DNA of 64,000 nucleotides from Rhynchosporium graminicola (GCA_900074885.1 FJUW01000030.1:186001-250000), one strand, 5' to 3'; shown: positions 13,427 through 25,733, counted from the stretch's first letter. Translations and numbers: made by a program. Notes: generated by a model from the sequence alone, not told the origin.

Positions 13427-14231
13427 TTAAATAGAAAAATTAAGACTACTAGAGATAATATTAAATAATATCTTACCTAGAAAGCTCGATTATAAACGAA
13501 CTCTTTAACCTCTTTATTAAGTGTTCTATTATCCTTATTACTTTAATATAGTTTCAGCGTATATATATACCTATCTCGATTACGTATATAACTTTCTGAT
13601 TCGATAGTTAGACTTTTAAAAGAGCTAAGATTCCGGAGATCTCTTAGATAACTAGAGATTTAAGTATAATTAATACTTAGAAGTACTAGTTTTATAAGTT
13701 ACTTTTAGATACTCGAATTACCCTCCTTACGTAGGGTTATAATAAACGAATTTTAAGTAGAAACTTCCCTTAAGGCCCTAAAACTTTATTATTCCCTTAC
13801 CTGACTTTAACCTTCCGAAAGCAGCTCTAATAGCGTAAAACTTTACTTTTAAGCTAAGACGAAATAGCTTATTATTCTAGCGGAAACTACCGGAATTCGA
13901 CTCGTAATCCCTATACCCCGGTACAATTTATCCCCCTTAGTAGAATCGACCTCCCTCTACTAGGACTTTTAATTTAATACTTCTTATATCTACTTAACTA
14001 AGATATCTAACTCTTCTTAATCTTTTAGCTTCTTCAGAATTCGATTTAGACTTTCGCTTCTTCTATAACTTTCAAGTATACTATCAGTTTCGCTTAGCCT
14101 CGCTTATCTAATACCTCCTAAAAAGGCTTAGCTAGCTCCTACGACTTCACCGGAATACTCTTATAGCTCTTCCGATTCCGTACTTATTATAGAATTAATT
14201 CAATCGATTAAAGACTATTAATTATATATAG

Positions 14232-14236
14232 AATCA
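14232..14236. repeat. Target-site duplication of element B (left copy)
   Basis: AATCA here pairs with AATCG at 22013-22017 beyond the 3' LTR. It proves that B inserted into C after C was in place. Confidence 0.85.
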
Positions 14237-14503
14237 TATGACGATAGCTCACCTGAAGGTCATATGAGAAGAAGGATAGATACTAGGGCCTAAGTTCATA
14301 GGTATCCCGGCAAACTAGTATCCGACTCGGTATAGTATCGGACTAGTACCGGTATATATATATAAGGTACCTTGCACTCTATCTCTCTTCTCCTTTCTTC
14401 CTTATCTTTTTGTTTCTTTCGTAATAGATATTATAAGACTGCTCTTAGCTTTCCTACTTATTTATTCTTACTTATATACCGCCTCGAGTCTTATATTATT
14501 ATA
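14237..14503 (+). repeat. 5' LTR of element B
   Basis: 267 bp, starting TATGACGATAGCTCACC and ending TTATATTATTATA. Against the 3' LTR end TTATGTCGTTACA every difference in the last ten bases is C-to-T or G-to-A. The likely promoter region is the TATATATATAAGG at about 14350-14366. Confidence 0.92.
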
Positions 14504-14889
14504 TTAAATAAGAAGATTAAGATAGCTAGAGATAAATTAATATAATATCTTACTTACTAAGTTAGTTCTTCGATAACTACTTATATATAGCTAAGATTCT
14601 AGAGATCTCTCGGATAGCTATAAATCAGGGTTTAATTTAGCTTATTATAAATAGTATAATAGAGGAGGTCTTCGCTAACGCTCTTTTAATAACTCCTTTA
14701 GTATAAAGGAATTATAGATAGACTTTAAAGAAAGTATAATAAATACCCCGGAACTTTAACTTTTATATATCGCTACCGAAATAGCCCTGATATCCCCCTT
14801 TTTAAGCTATTATAATAGCTTCTAACTAATAAAATAGAGACCTCTCTAGTTCTAGGGGACCTTAACGCGACTCTCCTTATTCTACCTTC

Positions 14890-17800
14890 GAACCTAATCT
14901 ATTATATTTTTCCTTATCTTAAATATCTCTTATACTAGAGAATATTAATACTTTATTAAGGAAGTACTAACTAAGAGGGAAAGAAAAACAAAAGCGAAAT
15001 TCCTTAGGAGTATAATCGCTAAGTACTCCTACTACTATAGATAACTCGAACCTGATCTATTCTCTCTTATAATAATTAGTAGACTAAGAGGAAAAGAATA
15101 ACTCTCTAGAAGATACTATAGATAGACTAATCTCTATATAAGATAAGTTCCTTATAGGGGTCCCTCGCCTGTCTTCGACTCTCTTATTAGAACTAATATT
15201 ATAATCTCTATATATTCTAGAGTTTAATAAACTAATAAACTCTATTCTGATACGTAGCACTAAAAGAGAGGATACTATTCCTAATAAACTATCTCCCTCT
15301 CCCGGCGCCGAATTAGTAGAGTTACGCCTTAAGAAGTCTTATCTTACTAAGAAGATCTTACTCCTAGATAATAGATTAGACCTTACTTTCCTCTAATAGA
15401 GAGTATCGATACGAGACCGGCTAGCTATAAACGCTGACTACTACTCTACGGACTTCTCCCGGCACGTTCTCGTATAAGGACTAGTTACTAGATTAGCTAA
15501 GAAGTATCTTACGCTTTAGTACTTAGCTAATAAGTTTAAGACTAGTGATAAAATAATCTTCTTATTAAAAGAGAACTTTCTTATTAGTTTAAAGGAAGAT
15601 AATTACTATAACGCTTTCTATTATCTAGAAATATAATAATTTAATTATACTCGCGAGATTTTCGCTGAGTTTCGTAGTCGATTTTAAAGCGCTATTATCT
15701 AAGGTAAAGTTAAAAAGAAGAAGTAGTTCTTCTATATATAAAATAAGATTATATTATCCTTACGCGCTTTAACTCTTATTATTAAACTAATATAGAATAA
15801 GAACTACGCTTCTATAGTTAGATCCTTACTTTCTTTTAATACTAAGCGTTATTATAACTTAGAACGTACCTATCCCGAGAAAGCTACTGCTTCGGTATAG
15901 TACTATAAGCTTACTATTACTACTTTAACTACTACTACTTCTACTCCTTACTAGTCCCTAAGCTTAGCCCCTCGATAAACTACTCCTGTATTATACGTAT
16001 ATACCTCTAACCCGGCACGAGCTAGTACTCTCTCTATACTAAAACGCCCTATTACCTCGACCGGAGAACCCCTTAGGTATTATAGCTATAGTTAGCTTAG
16101 TTATATTAAGCTAGACTATCCTAACCCGCTTAAGGTTTAATTAATTAACGAATTTCCGGAAGAAGAGAGAATAACTAAGGAAATAGTAAAGGATATACCC
16201 TCTGAATCTAAATTAATACTAGAGGGAAATAATACGGCCTAGGTGTAAACTCCTTTAGATCTATATAGGTATAATCTCTCTAATCTTAACCTTAACTCTC
16301 TAATAGAAGGTAAGTAATTTATATACCTAACTATAGTTAGTATAAATAAGCTAAGAGTCTCTATAAATAGCTTAATCGATACCGGAGCGAATAGTTATCT
16401 ATTTATTAATCGTACTCTTACTAGACGACTATTGGGAGCCCTTAGTATTAAAATCGAGCTACTACTTTATTCTATTCTAATATATAAGTTCTAATAGTCT
16501 GTTAGAACTTATATTACTTACTTTATATGTTTATACTTTTCTATTAATAGTAAGCGTATTTATAACTACTTTTTTATTCTCCTCGATTTAGGATAATAAG
16601 ATATAATTATTAGTATTAAATAGATATAACGATTTCAGGTTAAGCTAGATACGCTCTACTATAAGCTATTATAGCCGGAACGATATCTAGTTACTCTCTG
16701 ATATAATAAGAAGATAATTATAACTCTATTATCTTATAAACTTAGTATTAATCGATCTTACTAAATCGATACTAACGCGCGGGACTTAGCTATAAACTAG
16801 CTAGATTAACGCCGATTATATTAAACGATAGCGATATAGTATATTAATGTATTATCTTTACTATTTAACTTATTTCCGCTTATTACTAAGGAATCTGAAT
16901 CTTTCTCTGCTCTAAATCTATCGAGAAAGGTACTTACTCCGAAACCTTATTATAAGTACTTCTTTTAACTTCCGAGGATCTAGAAACTAGTTCCGATTTA
17001 CTAAATTAATACTATAGCTTTTTACTTTAATATAAAACGTAAAAGCTCTGAATTATTCTTTACTAGTATCTATAAGATAAACCGCCTCTTATAAGACTAT
17101 CTAAATAATAACTCTCCTAAGGATCTCGATACCGAACGACTTATAGCTGAAAAGCTACTAGAATAGTACTATACTCTTAAGGAGGCTTTTTCTAAGTAGG
17201 ATTCTAATATTCTTCTGCTATATCGCTTATACGATTATAAAATTATTCTAGAAGAACTATTACTTAATATATATTCGCTTCTATATTAGTAATCTATAGA
17301 TAAATTATAAGTAACTAAGGAATATCTTATAGAGAACTTAAATAAGGGATTTATCGAATCTAGCTAAAGTCCTTTCGCTTTACTTATACTATTCGTTAAG
17401 AAAGCTAATAAAGGATTACGCTTCTATATCGATTATCGTAAGCTTAATACGATTACTCGAAAGGATTCCTACTTAATACTTAGGATCGATAAGCTCTTAA
17501 CTTATATATCTAAAGTAGTAATCTTTACTAAACTAGATATCTGAGTAGTATTTAACTATATCTATATAGACTCCGAATCAGAGGAATATATTACCTTCTG
17601 AACTTGCTTCGGATCTTATAAATATAAAGTACTACCTTTTAGGCTCTATAATAGACCTAGTATATACTAACGATATATAAATAATATACTACTAGACTAT
17701 CTAGATAACTTCTATATAGCTTATCTAGATAATATTCTTATATACTTAGAAACGCTCTAGGAATATAAGGAATATGTTAAATTAGTACTATAATACTTAA

Positions 17801-20160
17801 TAAATACTAGACTCTAAGTAGATATTAAGAAAAGCGAATTCTATATTACTCGGATTAAATACCTCAGGTATATCGTTACTACTAATAGAATCGAGCTAGA
17901 TCCCGAGAAGATAGTACTATTAGTAGACTAGAAGTACCCCGAAATAGTAATAGCTATAAAATCTTTCTTAGGATTCTATAGTTTCTATTATTAATTTATT
18001 CGGAATTTCGCCCTTATCGCTAAACCTCTCTTAATACTTACTAGACTTATAATACTATAGAATTTTACTAATGATTATAAGAAATCCTTTAACGATTTAT
18101 ATTAATAGCTACTATTAATATAGAAACTATACTATTTCGACCCTGAATTATAAACTAAACTAGAAACTAATACCTCTAATAATATAATAGCTAGAGTTAT
18201 CTCCTAATTATATAAAGATAACTAATAGTATCTAATTAGATTCTACTTCTATATTCTTAATAGATACGAACTAAACTAGAAGATTAATAATAAGGAATTA
18301 TATGTTATTATTAAGTCTTTCCGAAAATAGAAACTAGAACTTATATCTTTATAACGCTATACTAGCGTATATACGGACTATCGATCCTTAGAATACTTTA
18401 TAACTACTAAGGTCCTGACTAGTAAGTAAGCTAGATAGATAGAATTCCTTTCCGAATTCAACTTTAAAATTATATATAAACTTAGTAAAGATAACGCTAA
18501 AGCTAATATCCTTAGCTATAGGGAATAAGATCTAAGGATATAGGAATAATAGAAATAGGATAATAGATCTTAGGTTTTACTACCTTTAGACCGCTTAGAC
18601 TCTAAGATTAACGCGGAACTAGCTAAATATTATATCGATTAAATTAGTTATATATATCTAATATCACTAGGGACTAATACGCTACCGGAACCTGTATGTA
18701 ACTTCTTTAATTTAATCGAGAAACTATACTAATTTAACTAAGAATTATTCTCTAATAAATAGAATATATTAAGAAATAGCTATACTATTAATAATAGTTT
18801 ACTACTTTATAATAGTTATCTATATATATAATACTATATCCTGCTATATACCTGTTTAATTAGTAAAGTCTATAATTAAGTTTCCTCTGCTTATCTAAAT
18901 GCTCGTAAGACTACTAAGATAATTTCTATCTATTACTACTAGAAAGGACTTATATCGGACGTGAAATAGTATACTCGTAATTACTACCTCTACTAATACT
19001 CTTATCTGAAATAGACGAAACAGTAAGTATTTCTCTACTTATTACTAGTACTTAGCTACCTTATATAGCACTTAGCTATAGATTTTAAGGACTTCTCGCC
19101 TAATAACTAAGGGTTTAATAAGATACTAGTATTTATCGACTGCTTAGGGAAGGACTTCGTATCGATACTATACTATTATAATATAGATACCCGCGGGATA
19201 GCGATATTATTTATCTAATAGATATATCGTTTCGAATATACCCTTAAGTTAATTATATCTGACTAAGGAGCTTAGTTTATCTTATCCTTCTAGTAAGAGT
19301 TTTACTATATAATTAGAGTTAAGATTAAGTACTCTATCGCTTTCTACTAGTAAACTGATAGATAAATAGAGATTATAAATTAGTATATTAACTAACGCCT
19401 TAGACCTTTTATTAATTACTACTAGAGTAACTAAAGCGAACTAATACTAATAATAGATCGCGCCTAAGTAACTCTACCTTATAATTCTATTAGTATAGCG
19501 CTATATACCCTTAAATATAATATATTACTACGGAATAGCTAGGATTGAAAATAACCTACTATATTAATACTATAAGAGAGGCTTAATTATACTAATACTA
19601 AATCCCTAGCTGAACATACTAAATCTACTATCGAGGTTATAAAAGCTAATATACTAGCTACTTAGCAGAAGATAAGCGCCGCAATCGACCTGAAATAGTA
19701 TAATATCGACTAAGAAGTTAGAGATAAGGTATTTCTCTCTATAAAGAACCTTAAGAATCACTAGCTAAGTAAGAAGCTATCTAGCCTCTAGGTAGGATTA
19801 TACTAGGTCCTAGCTAAGATCAGATACTCCTATAAGCTAGATTTACTCTCTAGATCTTCTATATATAATATATTCGCCCCTGAATTACTCTTTAAGGACC
19901 CGGACGACTTATTACTAAGCTAAGAGTTACTAAACTTACCCCCGGAAGTTATCGCTACTTAAGAAGAGTAAGAGTTATAAGATATACTCGCTATATAGCT
20001 CCTAAGAAGTAATCTAAAGTATTAAGTTAGTTAGCTAAGCTATAACCCGGACCTAACTTAGTATAACGCTTCCGACCTAATAGGTATTCCGTATAAGCTT
20101 AGAGACTTCTATACTACTAACTTAAGTAAACCTAGACCTCTATATAAACTAGATTAATAG
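14890..20160 (+). pseudogene. Degenerate gag-pol of element B
   Basis: Motifs in order on the plus strand: gag knuckle near 16075-16125 (RYYSYSxLSYIKLDYPN, a RIP form of CX2CX4HX4C); protease LIDTGANSY near 16374-16400; reverse transcriptase AYLDNILIY near 17717-17745 (N replaces the second catalytic Asp of YLDD); RNase H with ETN for ETD near 18165; integrase zinc region near 18930-19010 and core DFKDFSP/FIDCLGKDF near 19080-19155, then ISDxGAQF near 19258; chromodomain near 19970-20090 (KYQVSxLSYNPDLTxYNASD). Stops sit where Gln, Trp or Arg codons are expected. Boundaries are approximate. Confidence 0.85.
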
Positions 20161-20287
20161 ATTAAGGCTTAGGAAAACAGAATAAATAACTATAGTTACT
20201 TAGAGGATAATAAACTATTATAATTACTAGTATTAAAATTTATTACTAAGGATAATCCCTTGATTATACTCTATAATAATATTATAT

Positions 20288-21310
20288 CTAAAACTTAGCT
20301 TCCTCTATTACCTCTACTTTATTAGCTTTCTCTCTTAAGTTCTCTGAAGCTTCTAGTAAATCTAGAATATCTAGAATCAGAACTACTATATTTAACTCCT
20401 TATCTAAATCTATTAATATAGCTTTAGTAGTAGACCGAGTATAATAGCTAATCCTACGAGGTTTCTTCTTTAGAGAAAGTCTAAGAGTATCTAGATCTAA
20501 TGCTATCTCTGAACTAGAAAGCAAATTCCTCTTTCTCTTAGTATTAGATATTATAGCTTTAAATATAGCTTTCTTCGCAAATTCCCGTATAATAGTATTT
20601 AACTCTTTCGTTTACTTTAATACTATTTATACTATTAACTTAGACTTCGCCGAATCTATTATTAAAAGATCTAAATCTTATATCGCGCTAGTATTATACT
20701 AGTATCTAAGGGTTTAAGATCGTAACTTACTACTTTAATAAACTCTAACTTCTTAAATACTTTCTCTATAGATCGCCTTAAAGCTTAAATCTCTACTAAT
20801 TATATAATAGTAATCTCTAATATAATAGTAGAAGTAGCAGATTTCGCGAGACGATAGATCTGATTAATAGCCTTATAAGTAGCTATAATACTACCCCGAT
20901 TCAGCTCCGCGTCCTTAGATTCGCTACTAAGAAGTAAACTAGATAAAATAATATACTCTATATTAATATAATTAGATAACTATAATACGTTAGTATATAT
21001 AACTACGTTTAGGTTCAAGTAACTTATATACTTATAATCGCTCTTTAACGCCGAATAATACTTATAAAGCTTAGAGTTAGACTTATTAAATGAATATAAG
21101 AGTTCTAGAATAAGAGTATTATTATACTTTATCTTAAGGAAAGCGCGAATATACTATAGGTAATATATATAATACGCCGCTAAAAGAGTACTAGCAGGAA
21201 CTAGTAAAAGCACTATAGGAGTTAGCGTTATAGATCCGTGAAATCCCTATATTGTACTTAAAGACTATCCCTAATACTAAGATAGGAAACTTACTTAAAT
21301 TAAGAGAAGA
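20288..21310 (-). pseudogene. Antisense coding remnant between pol and 3' LTR of element B
   Basis: Minus-strand frame opposite to gag-pol. A 78-codon stretch stays open at 20288-20524 (rich in Lys, Glu, Asp; includes SLKKKPRRISYY), and the same frame can be followed to about 20,690. Further upstream, from about 20,690 to 21,310, a different minus-strand frame reads as protein with few stops (for example SESKDAELNRGSIIATYKAI). A frame change or intron near 20,690 is therefore needed. The matching region of element A (1-575, opposite orientation) shows the same protein-like conservation. No family is recognised; it could be an extra gene of this lineage or a captured host gene. Confidence 0.45.
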
Positions 21311-21730
21311 GTTAATTAGATCGATTAATATATAAGATTATAGCAGATTATTATAGTAGTTAGTAATAATACTTACTCTAGGAACTATATCGCAGTCTAA
21401 GAAAAGTAAACTTATAAGTTAAAGTAGTTATCGCAGTTAAAAAGGAAAGGCTCTAATATTAATAAACCTCTTCCTTTATATACCTTACGCTCTACTTAAA
21501 CTCGACTCCTATTGCAAATAGATAAAGTAAATACTGCTTACCGCCCGATTTAGAAGCTATAACTAATATAGTACTATTATAGCGATATAACTAGTCAGAA
21601 CCTAATAAAGAATTTACTACTACTAAAGAGCAGCTAGTGCTTATTACGCGAATATTAACGAAAACAGTTATAATAAAGACTAATTCTAGTATAATTATAA
21701 CCTTCTAAGCTTAAGGTCAAGCTCTTCTTA

Positions 21731-21745
21731 GGGGGGGGGGGGTAA
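21731..21745 (+). other. Polypurine tract of element B
   Basis: Twelve consecutive G followed by TAA directly before the 3' LTR. This is the usual place for the plus-strand primer of reverse transcription. The run survives RIP because it contains no CpA or TpG. Confidence 0.7.
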
Positions 21746-22012
21746 TATGACGACAGCTCACCTGAAGGTCATATAAGAAGAAGGATAGATACTAGGGCCT
21801 AAGTTCATAGGTATCCCGGCAAACTAGTATCCGACTCGGTATAGTATCGGACTAGTACCGGCATATATATATAAGGTGCCTTGCACTCTATCTCTCTTCT
21901 CCTTCCTTCCTTATCTTTTTATTTCCTTCGTAGTAGACTATATAAGACCGCTCTTAGCCTCCCTACTTATTTATTCTTGCTTATATACCGCCTCGAGTCT
22001 TATGTCGTTACA
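21746..22012 (+). repeat. 3' LTR of element B
   Basis: 267 bp, starting TATGACGACAGCTCACC and ending CTTATGTCGTTACA. It is immediately preceded by a run of 12 G (21731-21742), the polypurine tract. Confidence 0.92.
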
Positions 22013-22994
22013 AATCGACTACTTAAGAGCTCTCTATCGGTATTAGTCGAATTAAATAGATATTTATAGAGTTTTTATATACTTAGGCATAATCGGTAAC
22101 CCCTAGACCTTTAGTAAACTCGATACCTTAATTACTAAAAGAACTTACCCTTAAACGCTCTTTAATTAGTAATTTATAGACCTCTAGTAAGTCGTAACTA
22201 ACTAAAAGTATTAATACGCTTAATATAAGAATTAACTTATCTTTTAGCTAATAGCGTACTTCTATTCAGGACTAACTTAAAGTTAATTCAAACTAATACC
22301 TAACTACGCGTGCTCGTAAAGCGCTAGTCTAGAGCTCTACTTCTAGCCTTATAAGAGGTTACTTAGAACTATAGTATCTCTCGGAAATTATACCTTTCTC
22401 CTCTACTAAAGAGATAATTTTAGTACTCGCCTCTTACTACTTTTCCGGACTCGAAACGGAGTAATATCGTACTGAATTTCATAAGCTTTTAATAAAAAAG
22501 GAGTCCTTTTTATAATTCCGTATAAAGTTCTAAAGCTCGGCAATTCTTAGAGGTATAGCTGAATCAGAGTAATACTTTTACCTCTAGCTAAAGCTTACTA
22601 TATAACTACGTACTGCTGCCGCTCTAATTAAGTACTCTTAGAAGACTAATTATTCGGCTATAGTCTCTTCTCTTATAGCACTCGATTTGGAACTCTCTCG
22701 ACTACCTTTAATACCTCTAGCTACTCTAGCTCTACCGATAGTTAGTACGTCTTCTGAGCCCTTAATACCTATCGAGGAAGTATAGTATTACTACTATAAG
22801 AAGTATAGTTACTATAAGAGCGATTGCCTGATATTAAAGACGAAGAAGGAGTGATTTGCGTCTTACGCTCTAGATTAATAATTACTTGGATTTTATTTGA
22901 AATTTAACTTGATTTAATTCCCTTTTCTTTCGTTTTATATAAGTTATTTGCCTTTAAAGGCTCGAGGGCGAGCCTTTATCTTAGAAGGGGGTAA

Positions 22995-23197
22995 TATAAC
23001 GGCGCATAGTATACGTAGCAGATACGGGCTAGTATCGGTACTTTAGGTATACCCTCCTTATATATATAGAGATACAGACTCCCTTAGAGCTCTATATCTT
23101 TCTGTTTCCTTCGTACCAGACTAATAAGGATCGTTCTTGACTTCCCTACTTGTTTTATTACTGCTCGTATACTGTCTAGAGCCCTTATGTCGTTACA
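22995..23197 (+). repeat. 3' LTR of element C
   Basis: 203 bp, ending CCCTTATGTCGTTACA, the less mutated version of the end seen at 13426. It is preceded by the purine tract AGAAGGGGG at 22984-22991. Confidence 0.9.
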
Positions 23198-23530
23198 CTT
23201 ATATCTTATAAATAGATAAGAGGAAAGACTATTATTATATTAAAACCTCAGAGCTAAGAAGGGGAAATATTCTCTGCTAGTAGAGCTCCGAACAGGTCGA
23301 AAGATAAAGGTTATAGCTAGAGATTCTATACTAGGGTTATAGTAGTAGGAATAAGAAGTATAATAATATATGATATAGAAGGTTAGGAGTTATAGATTAT
23401 AGAGTTAAGATACATAGATATAAGGTCCTGATATAAGATAGAGATATTATCTATCTCGAAGGGGAGTTATAGAAAGAGAGTTTTTAGGAATATATAGCTT
23501 TCGAGATGTATATTTATAGTTATTCTATAG
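23198..23530 (+). pseudogene. Element F, right part, and edge of the RIP block
   Basis: Continues the element F reading after C. The translation YLISR.EERLLLY.NLRA follows the LKPF-like segment left of C, as in the C-terminal part of fungal Ty3/gypsy polyproteins. AT-rich, TpG-poor composition persists to about 23,530 and then changes to ordinary composition within roughly 50 bp. Confidence 0.5.
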
Positions 23531-25733
23531 TGTACTTTTTGTCTTTCGTTCTTTGTCTCCTTGCACAAGAGATAATTAGCTACCTCAATTTCAAGTCCCG
23601 TACTTCCTCCTCTTGCAACCATGATCAGAAATGTATCTACCGCGTATCAGTAGCAACCAACTAAATCACGTTGACCATACTACTCGCCGCCACTAGATGA
23701 GCTAAGCTTCTCAATGGGGCAACATAAGCAGATAAGCCGGGTAGTATACCGCAGGAAGAAATTCGATCAGAACTTGCTGTGAGGGAGTGGTCTTCTGCTC
23801 TATTGTAGCTGCGAGGGCGAACCCGGGAAACATTTCCACGGTTTTATACTGTGCACTACGGATACGGAGGGGAAGACCACGGAGGGTATTTGCATCTTTT
23901 CGCGGATCTGAATCTCGTGTGTCAGTATGTCAATCTATGTTTGAACTCCAAATGCAGCTCCCCAAAACCCACCTCAGTCTCTCAAAAGGCGTTGACTTCA
24001 TTCAAGCTCAAAAGCTCATGGTTGTTGTCCAATCCCTCTCTTCTACTCGCGCCCAAGGCCCCTGCCGACGCAGCTCCTGTCGCCGCGAAAATCAAAAAAA
24101 AAATATATATATATATTCAAAAGCCAATAGAGCAGGGATAGCTCGATCGACTGTGGTATTTTCCGAGCCAGGTACGACAGATAGAAGGAAGAGATGACCT
24201 ACATGCCGTCGAAGAGTGAGGAAGACACTGTTGGCTGAGTGTGTAATTTGAGCTCTTGAACTTGAGTCTTATGAGCTATGATTTTTTGGGTAAATTTGTC
24301 ATTTGAATTCACTTCAGAGAATGTAAATCTTGGATGAAGTCTGAGGAGAGTTATGACTCATCTACACACCTAGGAGGGTCTGGAGATCAGTAGAAGAAAT
24401 AAGTGATATCGCTATATTTACACTTCCCGAACCTTGGTCGACAGGAAGGGCTGAAAGTAGCGGCTGATCTTGGTCCTTCAAATGAAGAAACACTGGACTA
24501 CCTCGTTCCAGGATTCCAAATAAGAAGCATTTGGATCTCTGGCTTCCATTCGCGCCAAAAGCTTGGAGTATGGAGGGGTTGGGAGGTTCGAGGGCTCGCT
24601 CACGAGCTGCATCGTCAACACTCGGCTTGGTAATGAAGATCAATACGGTACAGCGATCTGTCCGTAGGAGAAAATAGTGGCCGGAAGAAATGTAGAAAAC
24701 TACTAAATATGTAATTTTCCCAAATCTCAGTAAACTAAATCATTCTAAAATCATTCTAATAGGATCCTGGTCTAAATTCCAATACCTTCGCCTTATTTTA
24801 TTAGATTTGACCTGCGTTATATCGAGAAAAGAAAAGTACTATTCACCCCATATTTCAGCGTTCTCGTGTAGCGAAATCGGCCAGGTGTTTCTTTCATAGA
24901 AAGGGCGAGTCTATCGTCCCATTACCAACATTTCGCAGCCTCAACTATTATCAGCGCTCCAAGACTTTTTTCTGTATCACAAAGAAACAAAGGATATCGT
25001 CTGAAGTTTAGACAAGACGAATAAGAGGAACTGATATAACATCTTCAAGCACCTGAGCAGCTACTATATCGATGACTAGAATACTGTACGGCAAGCAAAC
25101 TGTTCCCTGCCAAGGACCGCTAACGATGAATTGTGATGAAAATAACTGGTTCCCGTGATGAATATCTCAACTTCCACTCACACGGTGCTTTCCAGACAGC
25201 TTCTTAATAGCTTACATCAATACCATAACGTATGAAAAATATGAATTAGAAGCTTGAGCTTCCACGAACTGCGCGAAAATTTTATATTTGGAGGATTGTG
25301 GCAGCAAAGCCGTGAAGCGCCGCCGTTCAAAGACTGCAACTACACTTATTTCTTTCGTTGCTCGTCGTCGTTGACCATCCTGAGATAGGCCGGACTTGAC
25401 TATCATTCCACAGATAACGCGTGGAAAATCAATAAGTATTGAAATGTGGACATGTAATGTGGGAGACGCCCAACCAAAAGGAACTTAGCATGTCATCGGG
25501 AGAAGGGTCGTCTAATACATGATGCAGTGGACAGACATCTACTGGCGGTGAATGATAGAAAGCTTTTAAGGAGTAAGTGCGTTCGGAACGATGTGATGCT
25601 ATGCCCAACGCCATTATGCGGGACAGGTCTCGCGGCAAAGAAGCTTTACTAAACTATCGCTTATCTGTCAAGATAGGCATTAGATAAACTTGGATCTTCA
25701 GGATATAACAAGCATTTATTTTCTGCTAGATAT
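23531..25733. other. Intergenic, no supported gene
   Basis: Ordinary base composition. Several short open frames overlap on both strands (the longest 136 codons at 23787-24197), but none resembles a known protein or is joined by splice sites. An A-run followed by (TA)n lies at 24087-24116. Nothing else recognised. Confidence 0.6.

Larger units (their letters stand above)
14237..22012 (+). mobile_element. Element B: complete RIP-inactivated Ty3/gypsy chromovirus
   Basis: 7,776 bp with two 267-bp LTRs (14237-14503 and 21746-22012) and a 5-bp target-site duplication (AATCA at 14232-14236, AATCG at 22013-22017; the single difference is a G-to-A transition). Internal order on the plus strand: gag with CCHC knuckle, aspartic protease, reverse transcriptase, RNase H, integrase, chromodomain. 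Then follow a coding remnant on the opposite strand and a G-rich polypurine tract. The order protease-RT-RNase H-integrase-chromodomain is diagnostic of Ty3/gypsy chromoviruses. RIP stops throughout show it is dead. Confidence 0.95.
13500..22857 (+). pseudogene. gag remnant of element C, interrupted by element B
   Basis: Two parts, 13500-14236 and 22018-22857, read on the plus strand across the B insertion. The second part contains stretches such as GLETEQYRTEFHKLL and ends in a zinc knuckle at 22786-22827. There YYYYKKYSYYKSDC is the RIP form of CYYCKKYSHYKSDC, that is CX2CX4HX4C. The frame closes at TGA shortly after. Cys-to-Tyr (TGT to TAT) and His-to-Tyr (CAC to TAC) changes fit RIP. Start not determined. 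Confidence 0.6.
13224..23197 (+). mobile_element. Element C: gag-only LTR retrotransposon, split by element B
   Basis: Bounded by two 203-bp LTRs (13224-13426 and 22995-23197) and a perfect 5-bp target-site duplication CTTAT (13219-13223 and 23198-23202). After removing B (14237-22012) and one duplicated AATCG, the internal region is about 1.79 kb. It encodes a gag-like protein ending in a CCHC knuckle and then untranslated sequence to a purine tract (AGAAGGGGG) before the 3' LTR. No protease, reverse transcriptase or integrase motif is present, so it is non-autonomous by structure. RIP stops are frequent. Confidence 0.85.

Noticed and set aside
23787..24197. 136-codon frame next to the RIP boundary
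   Set aside because: Crosses an A-run and (TA)n tract and is matched by a similar frame in another phase; no protein features.
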